This document shows, piece by piece, positions 48,940 to 58,220 of a DNA stretch of 64,000 nucleotides. The stretch is from Microcoleus sp. bin38.metabat.b11b12b14.051. Its GTDB lineage: Bacteria; Cyanobacteriota; Cyanobacteriia; Cyanobacteriales; Microcoleaceae. The position numbers and the translations under genes were made by a program. Below the pieces are notes generated by a model. The model searched no databases. It was not told the origin of the DNA and saw nothing but the letters and a program-made list of their open reading frames with translations. How positions within the stretch are numbered: position 1 is the first letter of the stretch; every line of letters starts with the position of its first letter. The DNA lies in the NCBI RefSeq assembly GCF_013299165.1, contig NZ_JAAFKD010000013.1, positions 1 to 64,000 of the forward strand. Reading direction: 5' to 3'.

Positions 48940-50361
48940 ATGAGCCAGGAATTATGTCAAGCTGTTTGTCATGAGGATTTTGAGAGAGTTATCGCTCTCC
49001 TACATCGGGGAGATGATATAAATTTTAGAGATGAAAGTTGCTCAGATAGTACCCCTCTACACCAAGCAATTATGAGAGGATACTTCAAGATGGCTGAAAT
49101 ATTAATTGCTAGGGGCGCAGATGTTAATGCAACAGACAGAGATAACGATACACCTCTACATTCATCTATCTCCTATAAAAATCTAGAGTTAGCAAAATTG
49201 CTAATTGACTCTGGTGCTGATATAAATTTCCGGTGCGGTACTGGTTCTGTTGACACTCCTTTACACGCAGCAGCTTTTCGGAACCAACCCAGGATTGTTG
49301 AGGCACTTGTTGCTGCTGGAGCAGATATCAACATAGTCAATTGTCATGGGGCAACCCCAATTCAGATTGCAGCTCGGAGAGGACATCGAGAAATTATCGA
49401 AATACTATTATCTCAAGGTGCTCTTGTCAACATATACATTTCTGCTGCACTCGGCAATATCCAGGAGGTTGAGTCTTACCTCGAACAAGGGGGCGATCCA
49501 AATGCTCCAATCGGACGAGAACCTTACGGGCATACTTTATTGTACTTCGCAGCAGCAAATAACCAAATTGAGGTAGCTGAGCTACTAATTAATTATGGTG
49601 CAGATGTGAATAGAGAATGCGATCAAGGTTTTTATCCTTTGATCGCTGCTTCGCAGTTTGGTTTTGTAGAAATGGTACAGCTATTAATCGATCGCGAAGC
49701 TGATGTTAGCGTCGTCATAGATTTCGGGCATGGAGCGTTAGAATTAGCAGCAGAGAACGGACACAAAGAGGTTGTGCAAATTTTGCTCGAACGCGGACTG
49801 TCATTAGAGGGAACCGCTGACGGCTATGAAAATCATATCGAGCGAGCGATGGATGAAGCGGCTGCGGGAGGACACAAAGATGTTATGAGGTTTTTACTCT
49901 TGCAAGGAGTAACAATTAGCAAAACAGCTATTCACGCTGCTGCGGAGCGGGGACACAAACCCATTGTAGAGCTTCTCATCGCTTTTGGAGCTGATGTTAA
50001 TGCTAAGGACTATAGCGAATATACAGCATTACAGAAAGCAGCTCTAGAGGGACATTTGGAAATTGTGCACCTTTTGTTGATTTCAGGAGCCTATGTCAAT
50101 GCTAGAGATAATAACAGATATACAGCTTTACACAAAGCAGTTTCACGCGGTCACTTAAATATTGTACGATCGCTCTTAGCTTCGGGAGCAGAGGTGAATC
50201 CACGGAATCAACGAGGCTGTACCCCAATTCAATTGGCCAGGTGCGGAAATCAACAAGATATAGTTGAGGTTTTGATGGCTCAATCGCTTAAAATTGGATT
50301 AGATATGCGATCGGTTTGTAGTTCATGCCAATACAGACGATCGCGCTCGCACTTAAATTAA
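48940..50361 (+). CDS. Ankyrin repeat protein
   Basis: This 473-residue protein consists of about thirteen ankyrin repeats (33 residues each: TPLHQAIMRGYFKMAEILIA, RGADVNATDRDNDTPLHSSI, and so on), with one irregular stretch around residues 165-180 and a longer unit near 290. It forms an elongated protein-binding solenoid. There is no signal peptide or membrane segment, so it should be cytoplasmic; the C-terminus ends with a Cys pair (VCSSCQY). The partner is unknown. It follows the gene graveyard after 141 bp and is probably transcribed alone. Confidence 0.93.
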   Translation: MSQELCQAVCHEDFERVIALLHRGDDINFRDESCSDSTPLHQAIMRGYFKMAEILIARGADVNATDRDNDTPLHSSISYKNLELAKLLIDSGADINFRCGTGSVDTPLHAAAFRNQPRIVEALVAAGADINIVNCHGATPIQIAARRGHREIIEILLSQGALVNIYISAALGNIQEVESYLEQGGDPNAPIGREPYGHTLLYFAAANNQIEVAELLINYGADVNRECDQGFYPLIAASQFGFVEMVQLLIDREADVSVVIDFGHGALELAAENGHKEVVQILLERGLSLEGTADGYENHIERAMDEAAAGGHKDVMRFLLLQGVTISKTAIHAAAERGHKPIVELLIAFGADVNAKDYSEYTALQKAALEGHLEIVHLLLISGAYVNARDNNRYTALHKAVSRGHLNIVRSLLASGAEVNPRNQRGCTPIQLARCGNQQDIVEVLMAQSLKIGLDMRSVCSSCQYRRSRSHLN

Positions 50362-50439
50362 ATGCTTGAATTAAAAGCTATGTGAGGTCGATCGTGTAAA
50401 CTAAATTTAGTCCTGTTAATCAAATGCGCCGATCCTGCA

Positions 50440-50982
50440 ATGAAAACCCTAGCTAAATGGTCTGTAGGTGACTACCACCGCATGATAGAAGCAGGCATTC
50501 TGCGCGATCGCCGTGTAGAGTTGCTAGCTGGTGAAGTTTACGAAATGAGTCCAGAAACCCCAATCCACTACAATACTATCAGACGAGACAGTAAATACCT
50601 CGAAGAACTGCTCGCCGGTCAAGCTGATGTCCGCTGCAATGGGCCAATCACACTCTCGGATTCGGAACCAGAACCAGATATTGCGATCGTGCGATCGCCC
50701 GAATCTGCTTACAACGATCGCCATCCCGAACCTCAAGACATATTTTGGATCGTAGAGATTGCTCAAACTAGCTTGAGAAAAGACTTAGAATTGAAATCTG
50801 CTATCTATGCTGCGGCTGGAATTCAGGAATATTGGGTGTTGGATTTATCTGCCAAACATACGATCGTGTTCCGATATCCTGAACATGGCGAATACGCGAT
50901 CGAGCAAAAGCTCGAAGACGGAATCATTATACCGCTCGCATTTCCCGACATTCGGGTATCCGTTGAGAGACTTTTGGGTTGA
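50440..50982 (+). CDS. Uma2 family (DUF820) putative endonuclease
   Basis: This is a 180-residue member of the Uma2 family with the more complete nuclease-like core: LLAGEVYEMSPETPIHYNTI at the start, EPEPDIAIVRSPESAY (PD), DIFWIVEIAQTSLRKDLELK (E-x-x with a downstream Lys) and AAAGIQEYWVLDL. It is only distantly similar to the Uma2 protein at 6661. Its role is unknown. It is 78 bp downstream of the ankyrin gene on the same strand. Confidence 0.85.
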   Translation: MKTLAKWSVGDYHRMIEAGILRDRRVELLAGEVYEMSPETPIHYNTIRRDSKYLEELLAGQADVRCNGPITLSDSEPEPDIAIVRSPESAYNDRHPEPQDIFWIVEIAQTSLRKDLELKSAIYAAAGIQEYWVLDLSAKHTIVFRYPEHGEYAIEQKLEDGIIIPLAFPDIRVSVERLLG

Positions 50983-51133
50983 ATAAGATTGATCTTATTG
51001 ACAAAATCGCCGGCGATTTTCTAGGGGATAGCTTCGATCGCCCTTACAGAAAACTCGCGATCGGGCGATCGGCACAAATATTTACAAAAATAATTGATTT
51101 TTCAGAACAGTTGTGTTAAAGTAGTCTAGATGC

Positions 51134-51207
<74 letters not shown>

Positions 51208-51314
51208 TCCTCAAACAACATAGTACAATACCAATACCCGCAAGCTGTGGTGATATCGTCAATCTAAAATATTGACAATAATATCTGTGTCAATCAGCTT
51301 GTACAATAATTCCC

Positions 51315-51848
51315 ATGAACATCCAGCAATTTGTTGACAATTCCCTCGGACAATGGCGATCGCAGCGCAGCGCCCATCACTTGACTTTCCGACACTTTGA
51401 AGCGATCGAGTCAGTCATTGATATCGTTGCACTCTCACCCGATGATGCTGCCGTAATCGACCTCTGCAAATCTTACGACATCGACCCAGCCCAAGCAGTC
51501 AACCCCTTTCAGATGGCATGGGAAGGCCAGTCAGATTGGGATGAAAACGCCGAAATGAAAGGCAGTTGCATCCTCGTACCAATCCCAGATCCGACACTCC
51601 CCAATCGCGGTAAACTGCTGCGAGACCAAGGATATGCCGAAACCATTCCCGCCGCCGCAGACTATCACATCACAGACGATGGTACCTTTGTCCTCCTGAC
51701 AAGCTACGACAACGCCGCAGCCGAAGAAAAAATTTGGTTCGCCAATCCCAACCTGCGCTTCCGTGTTTCCCTGATCAAAACCAGCAAAGGAAGTGGAGTT
51801 GTCACCGCATCATTTTCTTCAGAAATTCGATCGCTCTCCGGGAAATAA
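51315..51848 (+). CDS. cpeS: Phycobiliprotein lyase, CpeS/CpcS family
   Basis: This 177-residue protein is a lipocalin-like bilin lyase of the CpcS/CpeS family that attaches phycobilins to the central cysteine (position 82/84) of phycobiliproteins. Family segments: IQQFVDNSLGQWRSQRSAHH, VDIVALSPDDAAVIDLCKSY, GSCILVPIPDPTLPNRGKLL, and EEKIWFANPNLRFRVSLIK. Next to cpeT and the phycoerythrin linker genes it probably loads phycoerythrobilin, which is why I use cpeS; by sequence alone it could be a CpcS/CpeU type. The start has no strong ribosome site. Confidence 0.82.
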   Translation: MNIQQFVDNSLGQWRSQRSAHHLTFRHFEAIESVIDIVALSPDDAAVIDLCKSYDIDPAQAVNPFQMAWEGQSDWDENAEMKGSCILVPIPDPTLPNRGKLLRDQGYAETIPAAADYHITDDGTFVLLTSYDNAAAEEKIWFANPNLRFRVSLIKTSKGSGVVTASFSSEIRSLSGK

Positions 51849-51880
51849 TACCACTATCAAAAATATTGCAACAGTCTCTG

Positions 51881-51942
51881 TAGGGTGCGTCGCCACAAAC
51901 AATCCCTAATTTTCATCGACAAAATCCGGGCGACGCACCTTA
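51881..51942. repeat. Inverted repeat with TAGGGTGCGTCGC ends
   Basis: TAGGGTGCGTCGCC and GGGCGACGCACCTTA flank about 33 bp between cpeS and cpeT; sister of 46300-46359. It could act as an intercistronic hairpin. Confidence 0.72.
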
Positions 51943-52025
51943 CCCAAAAAGCGGACAAAACAAGCAAAACAATTGTTGAGCGATAACACTTTTACTCGCT
52001 GCTATAAAAAATTCAAAAACAGCTT

Positions 52026-52625
52026 ATGAATTCAGTAAAAAGTAACGATTTAATAACTCTGGCTCAATGGATGGCAGGGGATTTCAGCAACTACAAACAA
52101 TCCTTTGAAAAACCACAAAAATTTGCCCACATTCATGTATTTTTCCGACCCTTACCCTTTGAATTTTTCAATGCTATCGGATTTTACTCCGAGCAAGTTT
52201 ACGACCATGACCTGTGGACTCCCTACCGTCAAGGAGTCCACAAATTAATAGACCAAGGCTCGCAAATCTATATTGAAAATTACAGTCTCAACGATCCAGT
52301 ACAGTATGCAGGCGCAGCACGCGAACTAAGCATTCTCAAGACAATTAAACCGGATTGCATTCAAAGGCGGTACAATTGCTCAATGGTTTTCAAACGAGAC
52401 GGAGAAATGTTTCGTGGTAGTGTAGAGCCAGGAAACCAGTGTCTCATCGAAAAAAAAGGTTGTTCAACCTACCTAATCAGCGACGTGGAAATTACCGAAA
52501 CAACCTGGAGCAGTCTCGATCGCGGTATGGATGTAAATACTCACCAACAGATTTGGGGCTCGGACTTTGGCTCTTTATTCTTTGAAAAGCGTCAAAGTTT
52601 TGCCGCAGAACTACCTCCAGGCTAA
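52026..52625 (+). CDS. cpeT: Chromophore lyase CpeT
   Basis: This 199-residue protein matches the CpeT/CpcT family: ITLAQWMAGDFSNYKQSFE at the N-terminus, FAHIHVFFRPLP, FYSEQVYDHDLWTPYRQGVH, IYIENYSLNDPVQYAGAARE, and KGCSTYLISDVEITETTWSS. CpcT attaches phycocyanobilin to Cys153 of beta-phycocyanin; CpeT acts in phycoerythrin maturation, probably as a chaperone-like or lyase factor for the beta subunit. It lies 177 bp after the cpeS-like gene and 206 bp before cpeC, within the phycoerythrin cluster. Confidence 0.9.
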   Translation: MNSVKSNDLITLAQWMAGDFSNYKQSFEKPQKFAHIHVFFRPLPFEFFNAIGFYSEQVYDHDLWTPYRQGVHKLIDQGSQIYIENYSLNDPVQYAGAARELSILKTIKPDCIQRRYNCSMVFKRDGEMFRGSVEPGNQCLIEKKGCSTYLISDVEITETTWSSLDRGMDVNTHQQIWGSDFGSLFFEKRQSFAAELPPG

Positions 52626-52831
52626 TTTAACCGCTGAATGACGAATTTCCAGGCATTGCAGCACGTACTCAAGCCATACCTATTGCTCCAAAACACTCCT
52701 GCACTATAAAAAACTGCCTGTAGCACATGAAAACAGCAAAATCAACTCCTCTGTTAAATTATGTAAAGTTTTCTAATAAAACATCTATTTATGGTAAATT
52801 CTCAGATAACACAATAGTGGAGATATTTTAA

Positions 52832-53710
52832 ATGGTTTTTGGACCTGCATCTCGACTTGGAGTCAGTTTATTTGAAGAAACACCCTGTTTAGAACTGATT
52901 CCAGGACGTTCAGAAGAAGAAGTAGAAACCATTATTCGTGCCGTCTACCGGCAAGTTTTGGGTAATGCTTACGTCATGGAAAGCGAACGGGCGACAGTTC
53001 CTGAATCGCAACTAAAAAGTGGTGCATTGAGCGTGCGCGAATTTGTCCGCGCTCTTGCAAAATCAGACGCTTACCGTTCTCGCTTTTTCGATACCTGTCC
53101 TCGGTATCGGTTTATTGAACTCAATTTCAAACATCTTCTCGGTCGCGCTCCCGATGGCCTAGAAGAAATGAGAGCTCATAGCACTATCTTAGATACCGAA
53201 GGCTTCGAGGCAGAAATTGATTCTTACCTCGACAGCGATGAATACCAAAACGCCTACGGCGAAAATATCGTTCCCTACTACCGAGGCTACAAAACTCAAC
53301 CAGGACAAAACATGGTTGGGTTTACTCATATGTTTGCTCTGTTGCGCGGAGCTTCCAGCAGCGATTTCAAAGGAAGTCTGTCTGGGAAAACCCCTGTTCT
53401 GAACAAATACGTGATTCAGGAAACCCCCCTCGCAATCATTCCCCCTTCCGGCGGTTCAGTTGGCGACGGTTGGGCATTCCAAGATCCTGGTATCAGCGCG
53501 CGCAGCCGTACAGGCTCGGGCACAGCAGCAGAAGGCAAAGTTTATCGCATTGAAGTGACAGCCTATCGTTCTCCTGGTGTGGTTAACCGAGTCTCGAAAT
53601 TCCGCCGCAGCAATCAAGTTTATTTCGTTCCATTTGATAAACTTTCCCAAGAATATCAACGCATCCACCAACAAGGCGGCGTAATTGCCAGCATCACTGC
53701 TGTCAACTAG
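52832..53710 (+). CDS. cpeC: Phycoerythrin-associated rod linker CpeC
   Basis: This 292-residue linker joins phycoerythrin hexamers in phycobilisome rods. Residues 25-165 are the PBS-linker domain ([76 protein letters not shown]). Residues 235-292 form the CpcD-like capping domain (KVYRIEVTAYRSPGVVNRVS, RIHQQGGVIASITAVN). The extra central segment and length of about 290 fit CpeC rather than CpeD/E. GGAG lies about 12 bp before the ATG. It heads the linker set cpeC-cpeD-cpeE. Confidence 0.9.
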   Translation: MVFGPASRLGVSLFEETPCLELIPGRSEEEVETIIRAVYRQVLGNAYVMESERATVPESQLKSGALSVREFVRALAKSDAYRSRFFDTCPRYRFIELNFKHLLGRAPDGLEEMRAHSTILDTEGFEAEIDSYLDSDEYQNAYGENIVPYYRGYKTQPGQNMVGFTHMFALLRGASSSDFKGSLSGKTPVLNKYVIQETPLAIIPPSGGSVGDGWAFQDPGISARSRTGSGTAAEGKVYRIEVTAYRSPGVVNRVSKFRRSNQVYFVPFDKLSQEYQRIHQQGGVIASITAVN

Positions 53711-53822
53711 AAACCGCTCAATTTTCTAGCTTCACGACTTGGGGAATCACATCCCTAAGCGTGTTTGCAAGCAATCCTTAATTCTCAGTTTAGAAGCGTT
53801 ATTTAGTCTTAGGAGAAACTCA

Positions 53823-54590
53823 ATGAGTGTGGTTTTAGATGCGCCAGTAGAACTTTGGTCTACTGCTAGTTCCGATGATACACAGGCTGTAATTCGTGCC
53901 GTTTACAAGCAAGTGTTGGGGAATCCCCACGTGATGGAAAGCGAACGCCTGACTGTGGCAGAATCCCAGTTGTGCGATGGTTCGATGACGGTACGGGAAT
54001 TTGTCCGCGCAGTAGCAAAATCTGACTTCTATCGCGGTCGGTATTTTGAATCCTGCGCTCCCTACCGCTTTGTCGAGCTAAACTTTAAACATTTGTTAGG
54101 TCGCGCTCCCCTAGACCAAGCAGAACTTTCCGAGCATATTCGCACCTGTATCGAAAAAGGCTACGATGCAGAAATTGACTCCTACCTCGACAGTCAAGAA
54201 TACCATGACAAATTTGGCGAAAATACAGTCCCTAATTATCAAGGAGCAAAAAGTCAAGTCGGACAAAAGCAACTCGGTTACAATCGCACCCTTTCCCTGT
54301 ATCAAGGTTACGCAGGAGTTGACAGTGCTTTTACCGCTTCTCGCTTAGTTGACTTCGTAGCTGGTAATAGCGGTAACAAAATTACTTTACCAAGCACAGG
54401 CGGTCGTATTAGTGCTTACAAAGATGCCACCGAAAAAATGTTCAAGATTGTAGTCAAGGGAGCTAAATTTGATAGCCCTCGCCGAGTGAGCAACACTGAA
54501 TATCTTGTCTCTGGTGCGAAGATGACTCCGCAAATTCAGCGCATCCATCGCGCCGGCGGAAAAATTGTCAGCATCACCGAAGTTGCTTAA
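53823..54590 (+). CDS. cpeD: Phycoerythrin-associated rod linker CpeD
   Basis: This 255-residue linker has the same two-domain plan: PBS-linker ([57 protein letters not shown]) and a C-terminal CpcD-like domain (KMFKIVVKGAKFDSPRRVSN, QIQRIHRAGGKIVSITEVA). I start at the ATG at 53823, preceded by TAGGAG; an in-frame ATG at 53739 would add 28 unlikely residues. It comes 112 bp after cpeC. CpeD versus CpeE is assigned by gene order, as the two are similar in sequence. Confidence 0.87.
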   Translation: MSVVLDAPVELWSTASSDDTQAVIRAVYKQVLGNPHVMESERLTVAESQLCDGSMTVREFVRAVAKSDFYRGRYFESCAPYRFVELNFKHLLGRAPLDQAELSEHIRTCIEKGYDAEIDSYLDSQEYHDKFGENTVPNYQGAKSQVGQKQLGYNRTLSLYQGYAGVDSAFTASRLVDFVAGNSGNKITLPSTGGRISAYKDATEKMFKIVVKGAKFDSPRRVSNTEYLVSGAKMTPQIQRIHRAGGKIVSITEVA

Positions 54591-54639
54591 GCCATAGAGT
54601 GATGGGGGAGTATCCCCGCAGTCAATTTACTTTTTGTTG

Positions 54640-54659
54640 CACAGGCAAAACAGCCTGTG
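54640..54659 (+). terminator. Intercistronic hairpin between cpeD and cpeE
   Basis: Stem CACAGGC/GCCTGTG with a six-base loop, 50 bp after cpeD. Without a strong U-run it may attenuate rather than stop transcription. Confidence 0.5.
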
Positions 54660-54902
54660 ACTCAGATGCCGGCTTTCTAGCCCACACCACACCAAAATAA
54701 TTTTTCTGCCAAACAGGGATGCTCCCTCCGTCTTGCTTATGACTTGAGATTTTTACTCGAGTGCCAAGGCTTCTGACTTTTTTGGTGACTGATTCTTTCT
54801 GACTTTTTTGTGAATTCAGAATCATTATTGAGCATTAAAAATCGCCAGAAGTTGTAACATTTTTTACATGGCAAAACAACTTTATTAAGTTTAGGAAAAA
54901 CC

Positions 54903-55670
54903 ATGTCCAGTTTAACAGCAACTTTCGTAAATGACCCAGTAGAACTGCGCTCTAATGCAACGGAAGACGACTTACAGTTAGTAATTCGCGCTGCTTACCG
55001 CCAAGTATTAGGAAACGCCCACTTGATGGAAAGCCAGCGTCTCACCAGCGCCGAATCCTTACTCCGCAATGGCGATATTACAGTACGCGAATTTGTCAGA
55101 CAAGTGGCAAAATCAGAACTCTATCAATCTCTGTTTTTTAACACCAATTCCCCCTATCGGTTTATTGAGTTAAACTGCAAGCATTTGCTCGGTCGCGCTC
55201 CTCTGGAACAAACAGAAATTGCTCAGCACGTCCAAACTTGCAACAGCAAAGGCTACGGAGCAGAAATCGATTCTTACATTGATAGTGACGATTATACCCA
55301 AAATTTTGGCGAAAATGTCGTTCCCTATCCTCGCAGCATTCGCAGCCAAACTGGCATCAAGAATGTCGGTTTTAATCGGATGGTTTCTTTGCTCGGAGGA
55401 GCATCCACTAGCGATACCAGCAATAAGCCTCAGTTAATTGCGACTGTTGCCAGCAATATACCTCAAAAAATCAAACTTTATAGCATTGGTTCCAGTGGAA
55501 CTTCTAGCACTACTGGCAAGCGTTTTCGGATTGTGGCGGGCAAATCTGGTGGTGCTAAAGTCAGAACGAGCAACATCAGCTATGAAGTTGGCTATGCTCA
55601 ACTTTCTCGGCAAATTCAGAGTATCCAAAAAAGTGGTGGCAAAATTATCAGCATTACTGAAGTTAGCTAA
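54903..55670 (+). CDS. cpeE: Phycoerythrin-associated rod linker CpeE
   Basis: This is a third linker, 255 residues: [77 protein letters not shown], then the CpcD-like cap ([39 protein letters not shown]). It should occupy another position of the phycoerythrin rod, probably distal. The 312-bp gap from cpeD has no gene but an A/T-rich stretch and hairpin, so it may have its own promoter or be processed. A strong terminator follows 57 bp after the stop. Confidence 0.87.
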   Translation: MSSLTATFVNDPVELRSNATEDDLQLVIRAAYRQVLGNAHLMESQRLTSAESLLRNGDITVREFVRQVAKSELYQSLFFNTNSPYRFIELNCKHLLGRAPLEQTEIAQHVQTCNSKGYGAEIDSYIDSDDYTQNFGENVVPYPRSIRSQTGIKNVGFNRMVSLLGGASTSDTSNKPQLIATVASNIPQKIKLYSIGSSGTSSTTGKRFRIVAGKSGGAKVRTSNISYEVGYAQLSRQIQSIQKSGGKIISITEVS

Positions 55671-55727
55671 ATTTCCTGAGGCTTCAGTTTTGTTTTGATT
55701 TAGCTTTGGTCTCTTCTACTTTCTCTA

Positions 55728-55753
55728 GAGCGAGTTTATTATTCGCTCTTTTT
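55728..55753 (+). terminator. Rho-independent terminator after cpeE
   Basis: Stem GAGCGA/TCGCTC with a nine-base loop, followed by TTTTT. Confidence 0.83.
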
Positions 55754-55800
55754 CCATGGGAAAAAAACCAAAAAATTGATTTATAGAAGAAGGAAGAGTT

Positions 55801-55868
55801 GGCAGTTTGCAAAAGGCAGACGGCAGTTTGCAAAAGGCAGTTTGCAAAAGGCAGTTTGCAAAAGGCAG
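55801..55868. repeat. Short tandem repeat of GGCAGTTTGCAAAA
   Basis: About four copies of the 14-bp unit, one followed by an interposed GGCAGAC. It lies between the cpeE terminator and cpeR and makes a spurious upstream extension of the cpeR frame. Confidence 0.8.
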
Positions 55869-55941
55869 AAGGAAAAAATATTTGGTGGGAGAGTGTTTAG
55901 GAGTGTTTCTCAAATCTAATATCTCAAATCTAAAATCTAAA

Positions 55942-56250
55942 ATGGTATTACCTCCTATAGCCGACAAAAAAATGCAGGCTTGGATACGAAGTCGTCACCT
56001 AATTTTCTCAGGTCAATTTTTGATTTTTGAAACTTTAGACTACCCAGCAGTTGACAGATTTGAGGAATGTATTACGAGTTTAGGAGGATGCTTGATTTCT
56101 GTGGAACCTCTCAAACGAGTGTGGATGGGAAATCACAGACAAGTGATGCTCTATCAAGCGAAAGGAAGTTTGCATACACCTCATCACGAACTGCGACAAT
56201 ACTGGTTCAAATATGGTAGTTTTCAGACTAGATTTGATGAGAGAGTTTAA
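55942..56250 (+). CDS. cpeR: Phycoerythrin operon activator CpeR
   Basis: This 102-residue protein matches CpeR, which in Fremyella diplosiphon is needed for expression of the phycoerythrin genes in green light. Characteristic text: MQAWIRSRHLIFSGQFLIFE, TLDYPAVDRFEECITSLGG, EPLKRVWMGNHRQVMLYQAK and HHELRQYWFKYGSFQTRFDE. No classic DNA-binding motif is present; CpeR has been likened to a phosphatase-like fold. I start it at the ATG at 55942 (MVLPPIADKK), as the upstream extension is repeat sequence. It would regulate cpeBA, which must lie outside this window. Confidence 0.88.
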   Translation: MVLPPIADKKMQAWIRSRHLIFSGQFLIFETLDYPAVDRFEECITSLGGCLISVEPLKRVWMGNHRQVMLYQAKGSLHTPHHELRQYWFKYGSFQTRFDERV

Positions 56251-56362
56251 ACAAAGCAGGTTCGTGGTTAAAAAATGATTTCGGTGTTAAAATAATTTTT
56301 GTCAGTTGCACAAAGTTAATGTTTTTGTTTAAAGTAAGGAGAAGTCCTGCTCTGTTGCGGTT

Positions 56363-57028
56363 ATGGATATTCACGAAATTGAAGCGTCTCTAGAAAATTC
56401 TGATTTTCAATATCGACTCAAGGCGATCGCAGCTCTGAAAGATTATACACCAGAGATTGCCGTTCCTTTGCTAAAAGCTCGACTCAACGATCCAGAATTT
56501 TTAGTACGCACCTTTGTCAGTAGGGCGTTTGGACAGCAACAAACCGCCGAATCTTTCGCGGCTTTGCTGCAAATCATGAAATTTGATAACACTCCGAATG
56601 TGCGCGCCGAAGCTGCAAATTCCCTGTCCCTGTTTGGTAGGTGTGCTGCGTCTCATTTAGTGCTGACTTTTGTTCAAGATGACCACTGGCTGGTGCGTCG
56701 CAGCATTCTGGGGGCGCTGGTAGATATGGAGTGCTACAACGAACTTTTTGAGGTATGTGTCGAAGCGTTAGCTGGGGAAGATATGACGACGCAGGAAGCG
56801 GCGGTGGATGCACTCGGTGCTTTGGCCCGAAGCAGCCAGGAACAAGCTGCACTTGCTCGGTTGTTGGTGCTGGCTGGTTCTGAGTATGAAGGGATTCGCC
56901 AGCACACTGCATCGGCTTTGAAACATTTTGATGCTCCCGAGGCGAAGGAGGTGTTGAGTCAACTGCGCCAAGACTCTCACCATCGAGTGGTTGGTGCGGC
57001 TTTAGAAAATTTGCTTGAGAACAATTAA
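56363..57028 (+). CDS. cpeZ: HEAT-repeat bilin lyase/chaperone (CpeZ-like)
   Basis: This 221-residue protein consists of HEAT/PBS-lyase repeats (YRLKAIAALKDYTPEIAVPL, FLVRTFVSRAFGQQQTAESF, NVRAEAANSLSLFGRCAASH, LVRRSILGALVDMECYNELF, GIRQHTASALKHF). Length, repeat content and the position next to cpeR fit CpeZ, which helps CpeY attach phycoerythrobilin to alpha-phycoerythrin and stabilises the beta subunit. CpeY is not in this window. A CpcF-type partner or general E/F-type lyase is the alternative, so the symbol is tentative. Confidence 0.75.
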   Translation: MDIHEIEASLENSDFQYRLKAIAALKDYTPEIAVPLLKARLNDPEFLVRTFVSRAFGQQQTAESFAALLQIMKFDNTPNVRAEAANSLSLFGRCAASHLVLTFVQDDHWLVRRSILGALVDMECYNELFEVCVEALAGEDMTTQEAAVDALGALARSSQEQAALARLLVLAGSEYEGIRQHTASALKHFDAPEAKEVLSQLRQDSHHRVVGAALENLLENN

Positions 57029-57367
57029 GAATATTTCATGCAGTTTTATACCATTTTTCTAAAGTAGTGTTATACAATCACCCCCCCAACCCCCCCTTAC
57101 TAAGGGGGGGCTAAGAGTTCATCTCTAGCAAATCTTTATAAAATTGGTATTAGAGGCAAAAACCGGGTTTTTTCGGGAAATATAGTCTGGAGTGCGAGGA
57201 ATGTGAGTGGAAAAACCAATATCGTTGGGTTAAGCTGGTCAGGGAGCAAAAACGATGTAAAAAATAGACTCTGCGATTGCTTCGTTCCTCGCAATGACAC
57301 AACTGAACGGTATTGGGTGAAAAACCCGGTTTCTTAAATGTGCGTAATTCCTGGGATTGTTAACCGC
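57029..57367. repeat. Intergenic repeats
   Basis: A C-run/G-run palindrome (CCCCCCCTTACTAAGGGGGGG) cannot be quoted in full, but spans about 57080-57108. AAACCGGGTTTTTTCGGG at 57159 and AAAAACCCGGTTTC near 57321 are two far-apart arms of the dispersed family. No gene seen. Confidence 0.55.
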
Positions 57368-57979
57368 TCAAGCTTGACTGAACTGTTTTAAGCCTGCGAT
57401 TAAATTGTCAAAACAAAGACCAGATAAATCCTGTTCCTCAGAACTAAAGTGCTGTAAACAGACTGTTTTCAACTGTTCTAATCCACAGAGCATCGCCGCC
57501 ACGGGAACTCGCAATTCTTGATAAAGTAGTTCCATGTTTTCTAGTCCGGCTTGACTGGTAAATTCAGGATTTTTCGCTGCTATGCTATAGGAGACAGAGC
57601 GCAGGAAATGCCAAAAATCTCGCCAACAGGCTTCGGCGCGTTCTGGAGGATAGAGGTCATTACCTGGTTCGGCGATATTAGGAAAGTCGGCTAACACTTT
57701 TTCCCTGGCATTGGATACAAGATGAGGAGCTTGCTCTCGCAGCAATCTGGCTTGTTCTAACATTAAAGATGTATTGGGAAGCAGATTTTTGATATTTTCT
57801 AAATCTGCGTCGGTGAGATATCTACTTTCATCGTCAGCCTTTTGAAAAATGGTGATAACTTCATCTGGATAGAGGTTTTTCCAAGTGGCAAAGCTGACGA
57901 TTCTGGCTTTGGGAATTAATTGTTTGGCTCTTTCACTTAGTTGCATAGCTATTAAAAATGTACTGAGGTAGTTGGACAC
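57368..57979 (-). CDS. Phycobiliprotein-like paralogue
   Basis: This 203-residue protein (192 from the ATG at 57946) has the globin-like phycobiliprotein fold pattern, but only distant identity. The chromophore region reads PPERAEACWRDFWHFLRSVS: C118-x-R120-D121 corresponds to the conserved Cys84-x-Arg86-Asp87 that hold the bilin. The neighbouring YSIAAKNPEFTSQAGLENME and LYQELRVPVAAMLCGLEQL also fit the family. It differs from phycoerythrin, phycocyanin and allophycocyanin subunits, and its N-terminus (LSERAKQLIPKARIVSF) is extended. It lies antisense within the phycoerythrin cluster. It may be a bilin carrier, sensor or assembly factor. Confidence 0.75.
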   Translation of the reverse strand: MSNYLSTFLIAMQLSERAKQLIPKARIVSFATWKNLYPDEVITIFQKADDESRYLTDADLENIKNLLPNTSLMLEQARLLREQAPHLVSNAREKVLADFPNIAEPGNDLYPPERAEACWRDFWHFLRSVSYSIAAKNPEFTSQAGLENMELLYQELRVPVAAMLCGLEQLKTVCLQHFSSEEQDLSGLCFDNLIAGLKQFSQA

Positions 57980-58220
57980 AATCCAAGTTATAGACTAGAA
58001 TTATGAGAAGTTTTATTAAGATTTGTTACATTTAAGAAAATCAAAGATGAGAGTGTGGTACAAACTTTTCATTAGATGTAAGTGCGATCGCACCTTTGGT
58101 TTCATAACGAATGGTTTCATAACGAAATATTACTTTGTTATCCATAAAAGAGACTAGGTTTAGGGCGATCGCCTATTATCCTGTGTTCAGGCAGAGATTG
58201 AAGGAGCTAAATTATAATCT

